Below, piece by piece: positions 42,316 through 50,105 of a DNA stretch of 58,689 bases (positions are counted from its first letter, which is position 1; every line of letters begins with the position of its first letter). Origin of the DNA: Cupriavidus numazuensis. GTDB taxonomy: Bacteria; Pseudomonadota; Gammaproteobacteria; Burkholderiales; Burkholderiaceae. The DNA lies in the NCBI RefSeq assembly GCF_905397435.1, contig NZ_CAJPVI010000057.1:1-58689 (forward strand), in the 5' to 3' direction. The translations under genes were made by a program, and so were the position numbers. The notes below the pieces were generated by a model. That model had not been told where the DNA came from. It did no database searches and saw only the letters and a program-made list of their open reading frames with translations.

Positions 42316-43239
42316 CTACACCTCGTCGTTATCCACCGCATCGCCCCCGGGCGACAAAACCCGCGCGGCAATCGCAATAAAATTCCTCGCCGTCGCCGTA
42401 CTATCCTCCGCCGACGTCGCCAGCGCCAGCCCAACCGTGATCCGGTCGAGACCATCGACCAGCGGCAGCAGCTTGATAGCACCGCTCACGTGCTTGCCGA
42501 GAAAGGCCGCCACCAGCCCGACCCCCATACCGCTTTCGACCAGGCTCAGCAGGCTGCGCACGTGAGTGACTTCCTGAACGATGTTGGGCCGCACGCCGGT
42601 CTGCAGAAATGCGTTCATGGTCAGCGCATGCAGCGTAGGAGCCTGTTGGCGCGAATGGATGATGAAGGGCACCCCCGCCAGATCGGCAAACGCGATGCTG
42701 TCGCGGCGCGCCAGTTCCGAGTCCGCGCGCACGGCTAGCTGAAGCTCGCCGGGCTCGATCAGCGTGATGGTGGCCGTGGTCGGCTCGAGGACGGGATAGG
42801 CCACGATGGCCGCGTCGAGCGTCTGCGCTTCGATCGCGCGCAGCATCTCGGTGGTCGATGCTTCGTCGAGGACCAGTTCGACCGCAGGGTAGGCCGCGCG
42901 GAACGCACTGATCAGCCGCGGCACAAGGTCATAGGCCGCCGAGCTCGTATAGCCCAGGCGCAGCACGCCGTGCTCGCCGGCTTCTCCTTCACGCGCTACA
43001 CGCCGCACCTCGTCGATGTAGAACAGCGCCCGGCGGGCGGTCCTCAGGACCGATTCGCCGACCGGCGTCACTTTGACGCCCGTGGGCAGGCGCTCGAACA
43101 GCACCGCGCCGAGTTCTTCCTCGAGCTTGCGGATCGACGACGAAAGCGGCGGCTGTGCCATATGCAGCCGTTCCGCCGCGCGCGAGAAGTTGAGGGTCTC
43201 GGCGAGCATCAGCGCTTGCCGCAGTTGACGTAGCTCCAT
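42316..43239 (-). CDS. LysR-family transcriptional regulator
   Basis: A 307-residue LysR regulator. The N-terminal helix-turn-helix reads L-R-Q-A-L-M-L-A-E-T-L-N-F-S-R-A-A-E-R-L-H-M-A-Q-P-P-L-S; the effector domain starts about residue 90 (L-R-L-G-Y-T-S-S-A). The Q-P-P-L-S variant and S-S-A loop are typical of the CbnR/CatR/BenM branch, which responds to small carboxylates or CoA-pathway intermediates. It is divergent from the 43435-48702 gene set. Two ATAC-N7-GTAT sites, the consensus of that branch, lie in the divergent promoter (43309-43323) and before the Bug gene (43998-44012). Confidence 0.95.
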   Translation of the reverse strand: MELRQLRQALMLAETLNFSRAAERLHMAQPPLSSSIRKLEEELGAVLFERLPTGVKVTPVGESVLRTARRALFYIDEVRRVAREGEAGEHGVLRLGYTSSAAYDLVPRLISAFRAAYPAVELVLDEASTTEMLRAIEAQTLDAAIVAYPVLEPTTATITLIEPGELQLAVRADSELARRDSIAFADLAGVPFIIHSRQQAPTLHALTMNAFLQTGVRPNIVQEVTHVRSLLSLVESGMGVGLVAAFLGKHVSGAIKLLPLVDGLDRITVGLALATSAEDSTATARNFIAIAARVLSPGGDAVDNDEV

Positions 43240-43304
43240 GGATGGCGGGGATGAGGGGGATGACGGGAGACGGGGGTGCGTTTCATTCTAGCAGTCTGCT
43301 TCGC

Positions 43305-43327
43305 CGCCATACGCGCCGCGTATGGCG
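43305..43327. promoter_or_regulatory. Putative LysR binding site 1 (ATAC-N7-GTAT)
   Basis: A 23-base perfect palindrome with 11-base arms around a central C. Its core at 43309-43323 is ATACGCGCCGCGTAT, that is ATAC-N7-GTAT, the recognition-site consensus of CatR/BenM-type LysR regulators. It lies 66 bases upstream of the LysR start and 108 bases before the divergent MaoC-like start, a normal position for an activator site. Confidence 0.8.
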
Positions 43328-43434
43328 CTACACGAACAAAGTATTTCCTGTGTGCGGGCTGGCTTCTTACGATGGCGAGTGGCCCGTGCAGCGGCAACGC
43401 ACTCGAATTTCCAAACGTCATTCCCGAATTGAAG

Positions 43435-43914
43435 ATGCAGATTAACGAACACAACATGCTGACGCTCGACAGTGGTCCCTGGTGGGACGACCTGACCGTG
43501 GGCACGCGCTTCCGCACGCGCCGTCGCACCGTGACCGAGACCGACCTTGTCCAGTTCGCCAACCTGACCTGGCTGAACGAGGAACTGTTCTCGGTGGCCG
43601 GGGAGGGCCGGGCCGGCATGGCCATCCAGGGCCGCGTGGTGCCGGGCGCGCTGGTCTACAGCTATGCCGAGGGGCTGCTGGTGCCGTCGATGCAGGCGTC
43701 GGGCCTGGCTTTTCTCGGAACGTCGCTCGATGTGAAGGGCCCGACCTTCGTCGGCGACACGATCCACGTGGAATGCGAGGTGGTCGAACAGCGGCGCACG
43801 TCGAAGCCGGGCCGCGGCCTCGTGCGCACGCGCAACGCCGTGGTCAACCATCGCGGCGAAACCGTGCTGGTCTATGACCCGCTGCGGCTGATGCGCATTC
43901 GCGCGGAGTCCTGA
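43435..43914 (+). CDS. MaoC-like dehydratase-fold protein
   Basis: A 159-residue hot-dog protein of the MaoC family, recognised by W-W-D-D-L-T-V-G-T-R-F, R-T-V-T-E-T-D-L-V-Q-F-A-N-L-T, V-P-G-A-L-V-Y-S-Y-A-E-G-L and F-V-G-D-T-I-H-V-E-C-E-V. The hydratase Asp-x4-His pair is not present at the expected helix (N-L-T-W-L-N-E-E-L-F instead of G-D-x-N-P-x-H), so the activity may differ from simple enoyl-CoA hydration. Start choice is ATG 43435, which has only a weak GAA-rich upstream region; ATG at 43456 is an alternative. First gene of the LysR-divergent set. Confidence 0.87.
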   Translation: MQINEHNMLTLDSGPWWDDLTVGTRFRTRRRTVTETDLVQFANLTWLNEELFSVAGEGRAGMAIQGRVVPGALVYSYAEGLLVPSMQASGLAFLGTSLDVKGPTFVGDTIHVECEVVEQRRTSKPGRGLVRTRNAVVNHRGETVLVYDPLRLMRIRAES

Positions 43915-43997
43915 CCGGGTGCGCTCGGCAGAACCGGGAGGCTGGTGCATGGATTGCCCCCCGGACGCTGGCGACTATACCCGCGGCATATGGCTCC

Positions 43998-44012
43998 ATA
44001 CGAAACCCGTAT
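43998..44012 (+). promoter_or_regulatory. Putative LysR binding site 2 (ATAC-N7-GTAT)
   Basis: ATACGAAACCCGTAT matches ATAC-N7-GTAT exactly and lies 121 bases upstream of the Bug gene, in the 218-base gap after the MaoC-like gene. A second copy of the same motif in such a small region is unlikely to be chance. It suggests that the Bug-ACAD-CoA-transferase-Bug genes have their own LysR-controlled promoter. Confidence 0.75.
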
Positions 44013-44132
44013 TTCCGTCGTGAGGACGGAGTCATTACCATCGGCTTACCCGCAGTGGCCCGCACAGAGGCCGCGCGATACGGCGCCAGGCACGACAGCC
44101 GGCGCCCCCCGAAAACAAGGAGACAACGCATC

Positions 44133-45131
44133 ATGAACAAGACCCGTATCACCGTGCGGTCAGTACTGACACGCCTGCCTGGCGCGCTGGTGGTGCCGCT
44201 GACCATCGCGTTGAGCGCAATGCAGCCCGCCAACGCGCAGGAGTACCCGACGCGCAGCGTGCGCATGGTGGTGCCCATCGCTCCCGGCAGCGGTGGCGAT
44301 ACGAGCATGCGCTTCGTCGCCGAACGGCTGGCCAAGCTGTTCGGACAGCCTGTCGTCGTGGACAACAAGCCGGGCGCGGAAACGCTGATCGCCACGCAGT
44401 CCGTGCTGGGCGCGCCGGCGGATGGGTACAGCCTGCTGATGAGCAGCGGCGCCATGCTCACCGTGCCGCTGACAAACAGTGCCGCTGGCTACGATCCGCT
44501 GCGCGACTTGCGCCCGATTGCCATCATCAGCCGCGGGCCCGCTATGCTCGTCACCGGCCCGCAGTCGCGCTTCACCAGCATCGGCCAGTTGCTGGACGAG
44601 GCGCGCCGGCAGTCCGGTTCGGTCAGCCTTGCGATCTATGGCAACAGCCACCGCGTGGCGGCCCAGGTCCTGGCCCGGCAGGGTGGTCCTTCGTTCAACC
44701 TGATTACCTACAAAGGGGCCGGAGCAGCCTCGACCGACATCATCGGCGGCGCGGTCGACGTCGGACTGATCGATGCCGGGGCCGCGTTGCCACTGATCAA
44801 GTCCGGCAAGCTGCGCGGCCTGGCAGTCACGTCGGTCCAGCGCTCGGCTGAATTGCCTTCAGTGCCCACCATGCGCGAGAGCGGCTTCCCGAACTTTGAT
44901 TTCTATGCGTGGATTGGCGTGAGCGTGCGCAGCCAGACGCCGGAGCCCGTGGTCCGCAAGCTGGAGCAGGCGATCGGCAAGATCGTTGCCTCGCAGGAAT
45001 ACCGTGACTTCCTTGCCTCGCGTGCGCCCGGTGCCGAGCCGGTCGGGTTTGTCGGCCCGCAGGCCGTCAAGGAAACCGAACGCGAAGCCGCGCGGGTCCG
45101 CGAAGTGTTCGCCAAGCCCGCAGGCGGGTAG
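44133..45131 (+). CDS. Bug family (TctC-like) periplasmic binding protein
   Basis: A 332-residue receptor with a signal peptide (about residues 1-36, ending A-N-A-Q). Core motifs are Y-P-T-R-S-V-R-M-V-V-P-I-A-P-G-S-G-G-D, Q-P-V-V-V-D-N-K-P-G-A-E-T-L-I-A-T-Q and D-G-Y-S-L. It belongs to the same subgroup as the receptors at 31212 and 47704. ACAAGGAGACAACG precedes the ATG. It probably binds a carboxylate related to the pathway substrate and is likely LysR-controlled through the site at 43998. Confidence 0.94.
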   Translation: MNKTRITVRSVLTRLPGALVVPLTIALSAMQPANAQEYPTRSVRMVVPIAPGSGGDTSMRFVAERLAKLFGQPVVVDNKPGAETLIATQSVLGAPADGYSLLMSSGAMLTVPLTNSAAGYDPLRDLRPIAIISRGPAMLVTGPQSRFTSIGQLLDEARRQSGSVSLAIYGNSHRVAAQVLARQGGPSFNLITYKGAGAASTDIIGGAVDVGLIDAGAALPLIKSGKLRGLAVTSVQRSAELPSVPTMRESGFPNFDFYAWIGVSVRSQTPEPVVRKLEQAIGKIVASQEYRDFLASRAPGAEPVGFVGPQAVKETEREAARVREVFAKPAGG

Positions 45132-45268
45132 TCGTAAGCAACAAGGCGCCCTCCGGCCAATGGCCCGGCACGGGCGCGCCAATGCAGTCCGGCCCCTCCA
45201 GGCAGCCGCGCCGCCTTGCGCGGTCTTCGCCGGGCCGGACGCACCACACCCAGCAACAGGAGCACCCG

Positions 45269-46408
45269 GTGGATATCACCCGTAACGTCTATCGCGACGA
45301 CCATGAAATGCTGCGCGCCCCCGCGCGGCGCTTCTTCGAGACCGAATGCCTGCCGCAACAGGCCGAATGGGATGCGGCCGGCCGCACGCCGCGCGAGATC
45401 TGGCGCAAGGCCGGCCGCGAGGGCCTGCTGTGCGTGACCATCCCGACCGAGTACGGCGGCGGCGGCGGCGACTTCGGCCATGCCGCCGTGGTGCAGGAAG
45501 AGTGGATGCGCGCGGGCGTATCGGGCTTTGCCTGCGGCATGCACTCGGACATCATCGCGCCGTACATCCTGCGTCTCGGCACCGAGGAGCAGAAGCAGCG
45601 CTGGCTGCCTGGCATCTGTGCGGGCGAGCAGATTCTCGCCATCGCCATGACCGAGCCGGGCGGCGGCTCGGACCTCAAGTCGTTGCGCACCACCGCCGTT
45701 CGCGACGGCGACGAGTACGTGATCAACGGCAGCAAGACGTTCATCTCCAACGGACTCAACTGCGACCTCATCGTACTGGCCTGCAAGACCGACCCGTCGG
45801 CGGGCGCGAAGGGCGTGAGCCTGATCGTGGTCGAGACCAATCGCGAGGGCTTCCGCCGCGGCCGCAAGCTGCAGAAGATGGGCCAGGCCGCTGCCGACAC
45901 CGCGGAGCTGTTCTTCGATAACGTGCGCGTGCCCGTGAACAACCGGCTCGGCGAAGAGAACATGGGCTTCCGCTACCTGATGCAGGAACTGGCGCAGGAG
46001 CGCCTGCTGATTGCCGTGGGCGCGGCTGTCCGCCTAGAGACCATGCTCGAGAAGACCGTCGAATACGTGAAGGAGCGCAAGGCGTTCGGCGGCACCGTGT
46101 GGGACTTCCAGAACACCAAGTTCAAGCTGGCCGACATCAAGGCGAACGCGGTGGCCGTACGCACGATGGTGGACCACTACATCGCCGAGCACATGCGCCG
46201 CAAGCTGACGGTGCAGGAGGCGGCCATCGCCAAGCTGTTCTCGACCGAAACCATGTGGAAGGGCCTGGACGACATGGTGCAACTCCATGGCGGCTACGGC
46301 TACATGATGGAGTACCCCATTGCGCGCGCGTTCGTCGACATGCGCGTCTCGCGCATCTCGGGCGGCGCCAGCGAAGTGCTGCGCGACCTGATCTCGCGCC
46401 AGCTCTGA
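45269..46408 (+). CDS. LCAD/IVD-like acyl-CoA dehydrogenase
   Basis: A 379-residue ACAD, the same length as its paralogue at 35548 and highly similar throughout (for example E-Y-V-K-E-R-K-A-F-G-G-T-V-W-D-F-Q-N). It has A-M-T-E-P-G-G-G-S-D and I-N-G-S-K-T-F-I-S-N-G. A glutamate in R-L-E-T-M-L sits at the long-chain/isovaleryl base position, and the C-terminal position reads G-G-A-S-E. GTG start at 45269 with ACAGGAGCACCC upstream. It desaturates an acyl-CoA and feeds electrons to ETF. It is followed by the CoA-transferase gene after 21 bases. Confidence 0.94.
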   Translation: MDITRNVYRDDHEMLRAPARRFFETECLPQQAEWDAAGRTPREIWRKAGREGLLCVTIPTEYGGGGGDFGHAAVVQEEWMRAGVSGFACGMHSDIIAPYILRLGTEEQKQRWLPGICAGEQILAIAMTEPGGGSDLKSLRTTAVRDGDEYVINGSKTFISNGLNCDLIVLACKTDPSAGAKGVSLIVVETNREGFRRGRKLQKMGQAAADTAELFFDNVRVPVNNRLGEENMGFRYLMQELAQERLLIAVGAAVRLETMLEKTVEYVKERKAFGGTVWDFQNTKFKLADIKANAVAVRTMVDHYIAEHMRRKLTVQEAAIAKLFSTETMWKGLDDMVQLHGGYGYMMEYPIARAFVDMRVSRISGGASEVLRDLISRQL

Positions 46409-46429
46409 GCGACTTCCGGCAGATATCTT

Positions 46430-47659
46430 ATGCAAACCATCAATCAGACCGGCGGCCCGCTCGCCGGGGTACGCATCGTCGACCTGACGACGGTGCTTAT
46501 GGGGCCGTTCGCCACGCAGATCCTCGGCGACTTCGGCGCGGACGTCATCAAGATCGAGCCCCCGGGCGGCGACAGCGTGCGCGGCGTGGGCCCGTGCCGG
46601 CACCCCGGTATGGCAGGCATGTTCCTGCATGCCAACCGCAGCAAGCGCAGCCTGGTGCTTGACCTGAAACAGCCGGAAGGCCGCGACGCGCTGCTGCGGC
46701 TCGTGGCCACGGCCGACGTGCTGATCTACAACGTGCGTCCGCAGGCGATGGCTCGCCTCGGGCTGTCGTACGACGACGTCGCACAAGCGAATCCGCGCAT
46801 CATCTACGTGGGGGCCTACGGCTACGGACAGGCAGGCCCGTACGCGGCGCGTCCGGCCTATGACGACCTGATCCAGGGGGCGGTGGGTATCCCCTCGCTG
46901 TCGATGCGCGCAGGCGGCGACGTGCCGCGCTATGCGCCAAGCCCGATTGCCGACCGCATCGTCGGCATGGCTGCCGCCAATGCCGTGACGGCGGCGCTGT
47001 ATCACCGCAAGGAAACCGGTGAAGGGCAGTCGATCGAAGTGCCGATGTTCGAGACGATGGCGCAGTTCATCCTGTCGGACCACATGTGCGGCTACACCTT
47101 CGACCCGCCTGTCGGGACGACCGGCTATGCCCGCATCCTGAACGAACACCGTCGGCCGTATGCCACGCAGGACGGCTACCTGTGCGTGCTGCTGTACAAC
47201 GACAAGCACTGGCGGACCTTCTTCGCGCTCAACGGCCAGCCACGCCTGATGGAGGAGGACCCGCGCTTCTCCACCATCGCGAAACGCACCGAGCACATCC
47301 ATGCGCTGTACGAGATGGTCGCCGGCATCATGACGACCCGTACCACGGCCGAGTGGCAGCGGATGCTGGAAGACGCGGACATCCCCGTGATGCCGATGCA
47401 TACGATGGAATCGCTGCTGGACGACCCGCACCTCGCGGCGGTCGGCTTCTTCGAGTTCGTCGACCACCCGACCGAAGGCCGCATGCGCTCGATGGCGTCG
47501 CCGTCGCGCTGGTCGAAGACCCAGCCGGGCATGACCCGCCATGCACCGCGTGCCGGTGAACAGGGCGAGGAAATCCTGAGCGAGCTGGGCTACGACGCGG
47601 CGCAGATTGACCGGCTGGTCACGGCCGGCGTGACACAGCTCGCGCCCGCTGCGAAGTAG
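46430..47659 (+). CDS. CaiB/BaiF family (class III) CoA-transferase
   Basis: A 409-residue class III CoA-transferase, a close paralogue of the one at 27707. Landmarks are L-A-G-V-R-I-V-D-L-T-T-V-L-M-G-P, G-D-F-G-A-D-V-I-K-I-E-P, and the expected catalytic aspartate in R-P-A-Y-D-D-L-I-Q-G. It would load CoA onto the incoming acid using an acyl-CoA donor. Between an ACAD and a Bug receptor in the same transcript, it forms an uptake-activate-desaturate module. Confidence 0.94.
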   Translation: MQTINQTGGPLAGVRIVDLTTVLMGPFATQILGDFGADVIKIEPPGGDSVRGVGPCRHPGMAGMFLHANRSKRSLVLDLKQPEGRDALLRLVATADVLIYNVRPQAMARLGLSYDDVAQANPRIIYVGAYGYGQAGPYAARPAYDDLIQGAVGIPSLSMRAGGDVPRYAPSPIADRIVGMAAANAVTAALYHRKETGEGQSIEVPMFETMAQFILSDHMCGYTFDPPVGTTGYARILNEHRRPYATQDGYLCVLLYNDKHWRTFFALNGQPRLMEEDPRFSTIAKRTEHIHALYEMVAGIMTTRTTAEWQRMLEDADIPVMPMHTMESLLDDPHLAAVGFFEFVDHPTEGRMRSMASPSRWSKTQPGMTRHAPRAGEQGEEILSELGYDAAQIDRLVTAGVTQLAPAAK

Positions 47660-47703
47660 GCCATTCACTGCGGAAAAAATACAAGAGCAGGAGGAGACAA
47701 GAC

Positions 47704-48702
47704 ATGAAGAACAACATCTCGGGCAGGCGGCGACTGGTACTGGGTGCAGCGCTGGCGGTGGCCGCCGGCGCTGCGGGCGTGCTGCCTGTGCAGGCAGCGG
47801 ACTACCCGACCCGGGCGGTGCGGCTGGTCGTGCCGATCGGCCCCGGCAGCGGCGCCGATACGGTCATGCGCTACTTGGCCGAGCGGCTCGCGCCGGCGCT
47901 GGGGCAGGCAGTGGTGGTGGACAACAAGCCGGGAGCGGAAACGCTGCTGGCCACGCAAGCCGTGCTGGGTGCGCCGGCCGACGGCTACAACCTGCTGTTG
48001 ACTGCCGTCTCGACGCTTACCGTGCCATTCACCAACAGCGCGGCGAAATACGATCCGGTGCGCGACCTGCGCCCGATCGCCGTAGTGAGCCGTGGCCCGG
48101 CCTTGCTGGTGACCGCGTCGCAGTCGCGTTTCGCGACCTTCGCGCAGGCGCTGGCCGAGGCGCGGCGCAAGTCGGGCGCTGTCAGCATGGCGGTGTACAG
48201 CAACAGCTATCGCGTGGGTGTGCTGGATCTGAGCCGGCAAGGCGGTCCGGCGTTCAACCTGATCTCGTACAAGGGTTTCTCGCAGCTGTCCGCAGACGTG
48301 ATTGGCGGCTCGGTCGACCTTGCTCTGGTCGATGCTTCGGCGGCGCTGCCGCTGATCCGCAGCGGCAAGCTGCGCGCGCTCGCGACAACGGGCGAGACGC
48401 GCATGGCGGAGATCCCGGCGATGCCGACCGTGCGCGAGAGCGGCTTCCCCGGGTACAGCCTGTACGTCTGGATCGGCCTTGCCGTGCGCAGCGGCACGCC
48501 GGAACCGGTGGTGCGGCGGCTCGAGAAGGAAGTGGGCGCCATCGTGACGTCGCCGGCTTACCGGGACTTTATTGCCAAGCAGAATCCTGGCGCCGAACCT
48601 GTGGGGCTCGTGGGCGCACCCGCGGCACAGGACTTCGTGCGCGAGGCGGAACGCTATCGCAATGTACTCGGCATGATCGGCCAGCAGCCGGGCCAGAACT
48701 AG
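47704..48702 (+). CDS. Bug family (TctC-like) periplasmic binding protein
   Basis: A 332-residue receptor. The N-terminus has G-R-R-R-L-V-L-G before a hydrophobic stretch ending V-Q-A-A, so Tat or Sec export is possible. Core motifs are Y-P-T-R-A-V-R-L-V-V-P-I-G-P-G-S-G-A-D, Q-A-V-V-V-D-N-K-P-G-A-E-T-L-L-A-T-Q and D-G-Y-N-L. Same subgroup as the receptors at 31212 and 44133. GCAGGAGGAGACAAGAC gives a very strong ribosome binding site. Last gene of the plus-strand set; the large palindromic terminator follows. Confidence 0.95.
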   Translation: MKNNISGRRRLVLGAALAVAAGAAGVLPVQAADYPTRAVRLVVPIGPGSGADTVMRYLAERLAPALGQAVVVDNKPGAETLLATQAVLGAPADGYNLLLTAVSTLTVPFTNSAAKYDPVRDLRPIAVVSRGPALLVTASQSRFATFAQALAEARRKSGAVSMAVYSNSYRVGVLDLSRQGGPAFNLISYKGFSQLSADVIGGSVDLALVDASAALPLIRSGKLRALATTGETRMAEIPAMPTVRESGFPGYSLYVWIGLAVRSGTPEPVVRRLEKEVGAIVTSPAYRDFIAKQNPGAEPVGLVGAPAAQDFVREAERYRNVLGMIGQQPGQN

Positions 48703-48754
48703 AGCGAGGGTTGGCGGCGGGGCTGGCACGGTTGCCGGGCCCGATACTCGCGGC

Positions 48755-48802
48755 AGCACCAAAGGACAAAAGCCCCGGCCGGGGCTTTTGTCCTTTGGTG
48801 CT
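48755..48802. terminator. 48-base perfect palindrome, bidirectional terminator
   Basis: Two complementary 24-base arms meet without spacer (48755-48778 and 48779-48802). The outer arms hold AGCACCAAAGGACAAAAG and its complement, the inner arms GCCCCGG / CCGGGGC. It lies between the convergent Bug gene and the minus-strand ACAD operon. Downstream, CTTTGGTG is tandemly repeated up to 48812. The size and perfection are unusual for a simple terminator, although that role fits its position. Confidence 0.85.
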
Positions 48803-48867
48803 TTGGTGCTTTTGATCTTCTACCGACGAGAAAGGAGAAAAGGGCGGCACCTCGGCCGCCCCATGTC

Positions 48868-50097
48868 CTACCGCTTCGTCACTTGGTTGAACGGCACATC
48901 CTTGTCCACGCGTACATCGCCCGGCAGCCCGAGCACGCGCTCGGCGATGATGTTCCGCAGGATCTCATCCGTGCCGCCTGCCACGCGCGAACCCGGCGCG
49001 TACAGCATGGCGGTCTGGAACCATCCCTGCATGGGGGCAAGGTCGCCGTCCATCACCGCGCCGGCCTGCCCGGCAAGGTCCATGCCGAAATCGGCCATCT
49101 CCTGCAGCAGTCCGATGCTGACGACCTTGCACACCGATGCCTCGGGACCCGGTGCCTGGCCGCGCGACAGGCGCGTCATGGTGCGCATGCGCGTGTACTT
49201 CACACCCTGGGACTTGACGTACCAGCTCGCCAGGCGGTCGCGCACTGCGGCATGGTCCAGCGCAGGCACGCCGTCCACATCGCTCTGACGCACCAGCGAG
49301 AGCATATCGTCGATGTTCGGGCGAGGCGCTTCGCCGACAGCCAGGCGCTCGGTCATCAGCGTGGTCAGTGCTACCTTCCAGCCGCCGTTGATTTCACCGA
49401 GCCGCTGCGCATCGGGAATGCGCACGTCCGTGAAAAACACTTCGCAGAAGTGCGAGGTGCCCGAAATCTGGCGGATGCGGCGCACTTCGACGCCGGGCGA
49501 CTTCATGTCGACGAAGAACGCCGTGATGCCCGCGTGCTTGGGCGCGGACGGATCGGTACGCGTGAGCAGCAGGCCATAGTCCGAATGGTGCGCGCCCGAG
49601 GTCCAGATCTTCTGGCCGTTGACGACCCAGTCGTCGCGGTCACGCTCGGCGCGCGTGCGCAGGCCGGCGAGGTCAGAGCCGGCAGAAGGCTCCGAGAAGA
49701 GCTGGCACCAGATCTCTTCGCCGCGCAGCGCCGGGGCAACATGGCGGTCGAGCTGGGCGGGCGTGGCATAAGCCATCATGGTCGGGATGCACATGCCCAG
49801 GCCGATGCCGAACACCGTGGCGTTCACATCGAACTGCGCTTCCTCCTCGTTGTAGATCACCTGTTCCATGGCGGTGCCGCCGCGGCCACCCCAGCGCTTG
49901 TCCCACGTGATGGCGGCAAAGCCGGCCTCTGCCTTGCGGCGTTGCCAGTCCTTTGCGCGGACCAGGCCATTGGCGTCTTCGGCATAGCGCTGGCGCGACT
50001 GGGCCACGTCGTTGCGGCGGCGTGGCGCGTTGGCTTCGAGGAAGCGGCGGGCCTCGGCCCGGAATGCGGCTTCTGCCGGCGTATCGTTGAAATCCAT
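48868..50097 (-). CDS. Acyl-CoA dehydrogenase, larger partner
   Basis: A 409-residue ACAD with F-S-E-P-S-A-G-S-D-L-A-G, V-N-G-Q-K-I-W-T-S-G-A-H, R-T-D-P-S-A-P-K-H-A-G-I-T-A-F-F-V-D-M and a C-terminal G-S-R-V-A-G-G-T-D-E-I-L-R-N-I-I-A-E-R-V-L-G-L-P. This is the typical layout of FadE-type partners that pair with a degenerate ACAD. The start at 50097 follows GAGGACTGCC and is eight bases after the stop of the smaller ACAD. It is the last gene of the minus-strand operon and probably desaturates the acyl-CoA made by the ligase in the same operon. Confidence 0.93.
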   Translation of the reverse strand: MDFNDTPAEAAFRAEARRFLEANAPRRRNDVAQSRQRYAEDANGLVRAKDWQRRKAEAGFAAITWDKRWGGRGGTAMEQVIYNEEEAQFDVNATVFGIGLGMCIPTMMAYATPAQLDRHVAPALRGEEIWCQLFSEPSAGSDLAGLRTRAERDRDDWVVNGQKIWTSGAHHSDYGLLLTRTDPSAPKHAGITAFFVDMKSPGVEVRRIRQISGTSHFCEVFFTDVRIPDAQRLGEINGGWKVALTTLMTERLAVGEAPRPNIDDMLSLVRQSDVDGVPALDHAAVRDRLASWYVKSQGVKYTRMRTMTRLSRGQAPGPEASVCKVVSIGLLQEMADFGMDLAGQAGAVMDGDLAPMQGWFQTAMLYAPGSRVAGGTDEILRNIIAERVLGLPGDVRVDKDVPFNQVTKR

Positions 50098-50105
50098 GGC
50101 AGTCC

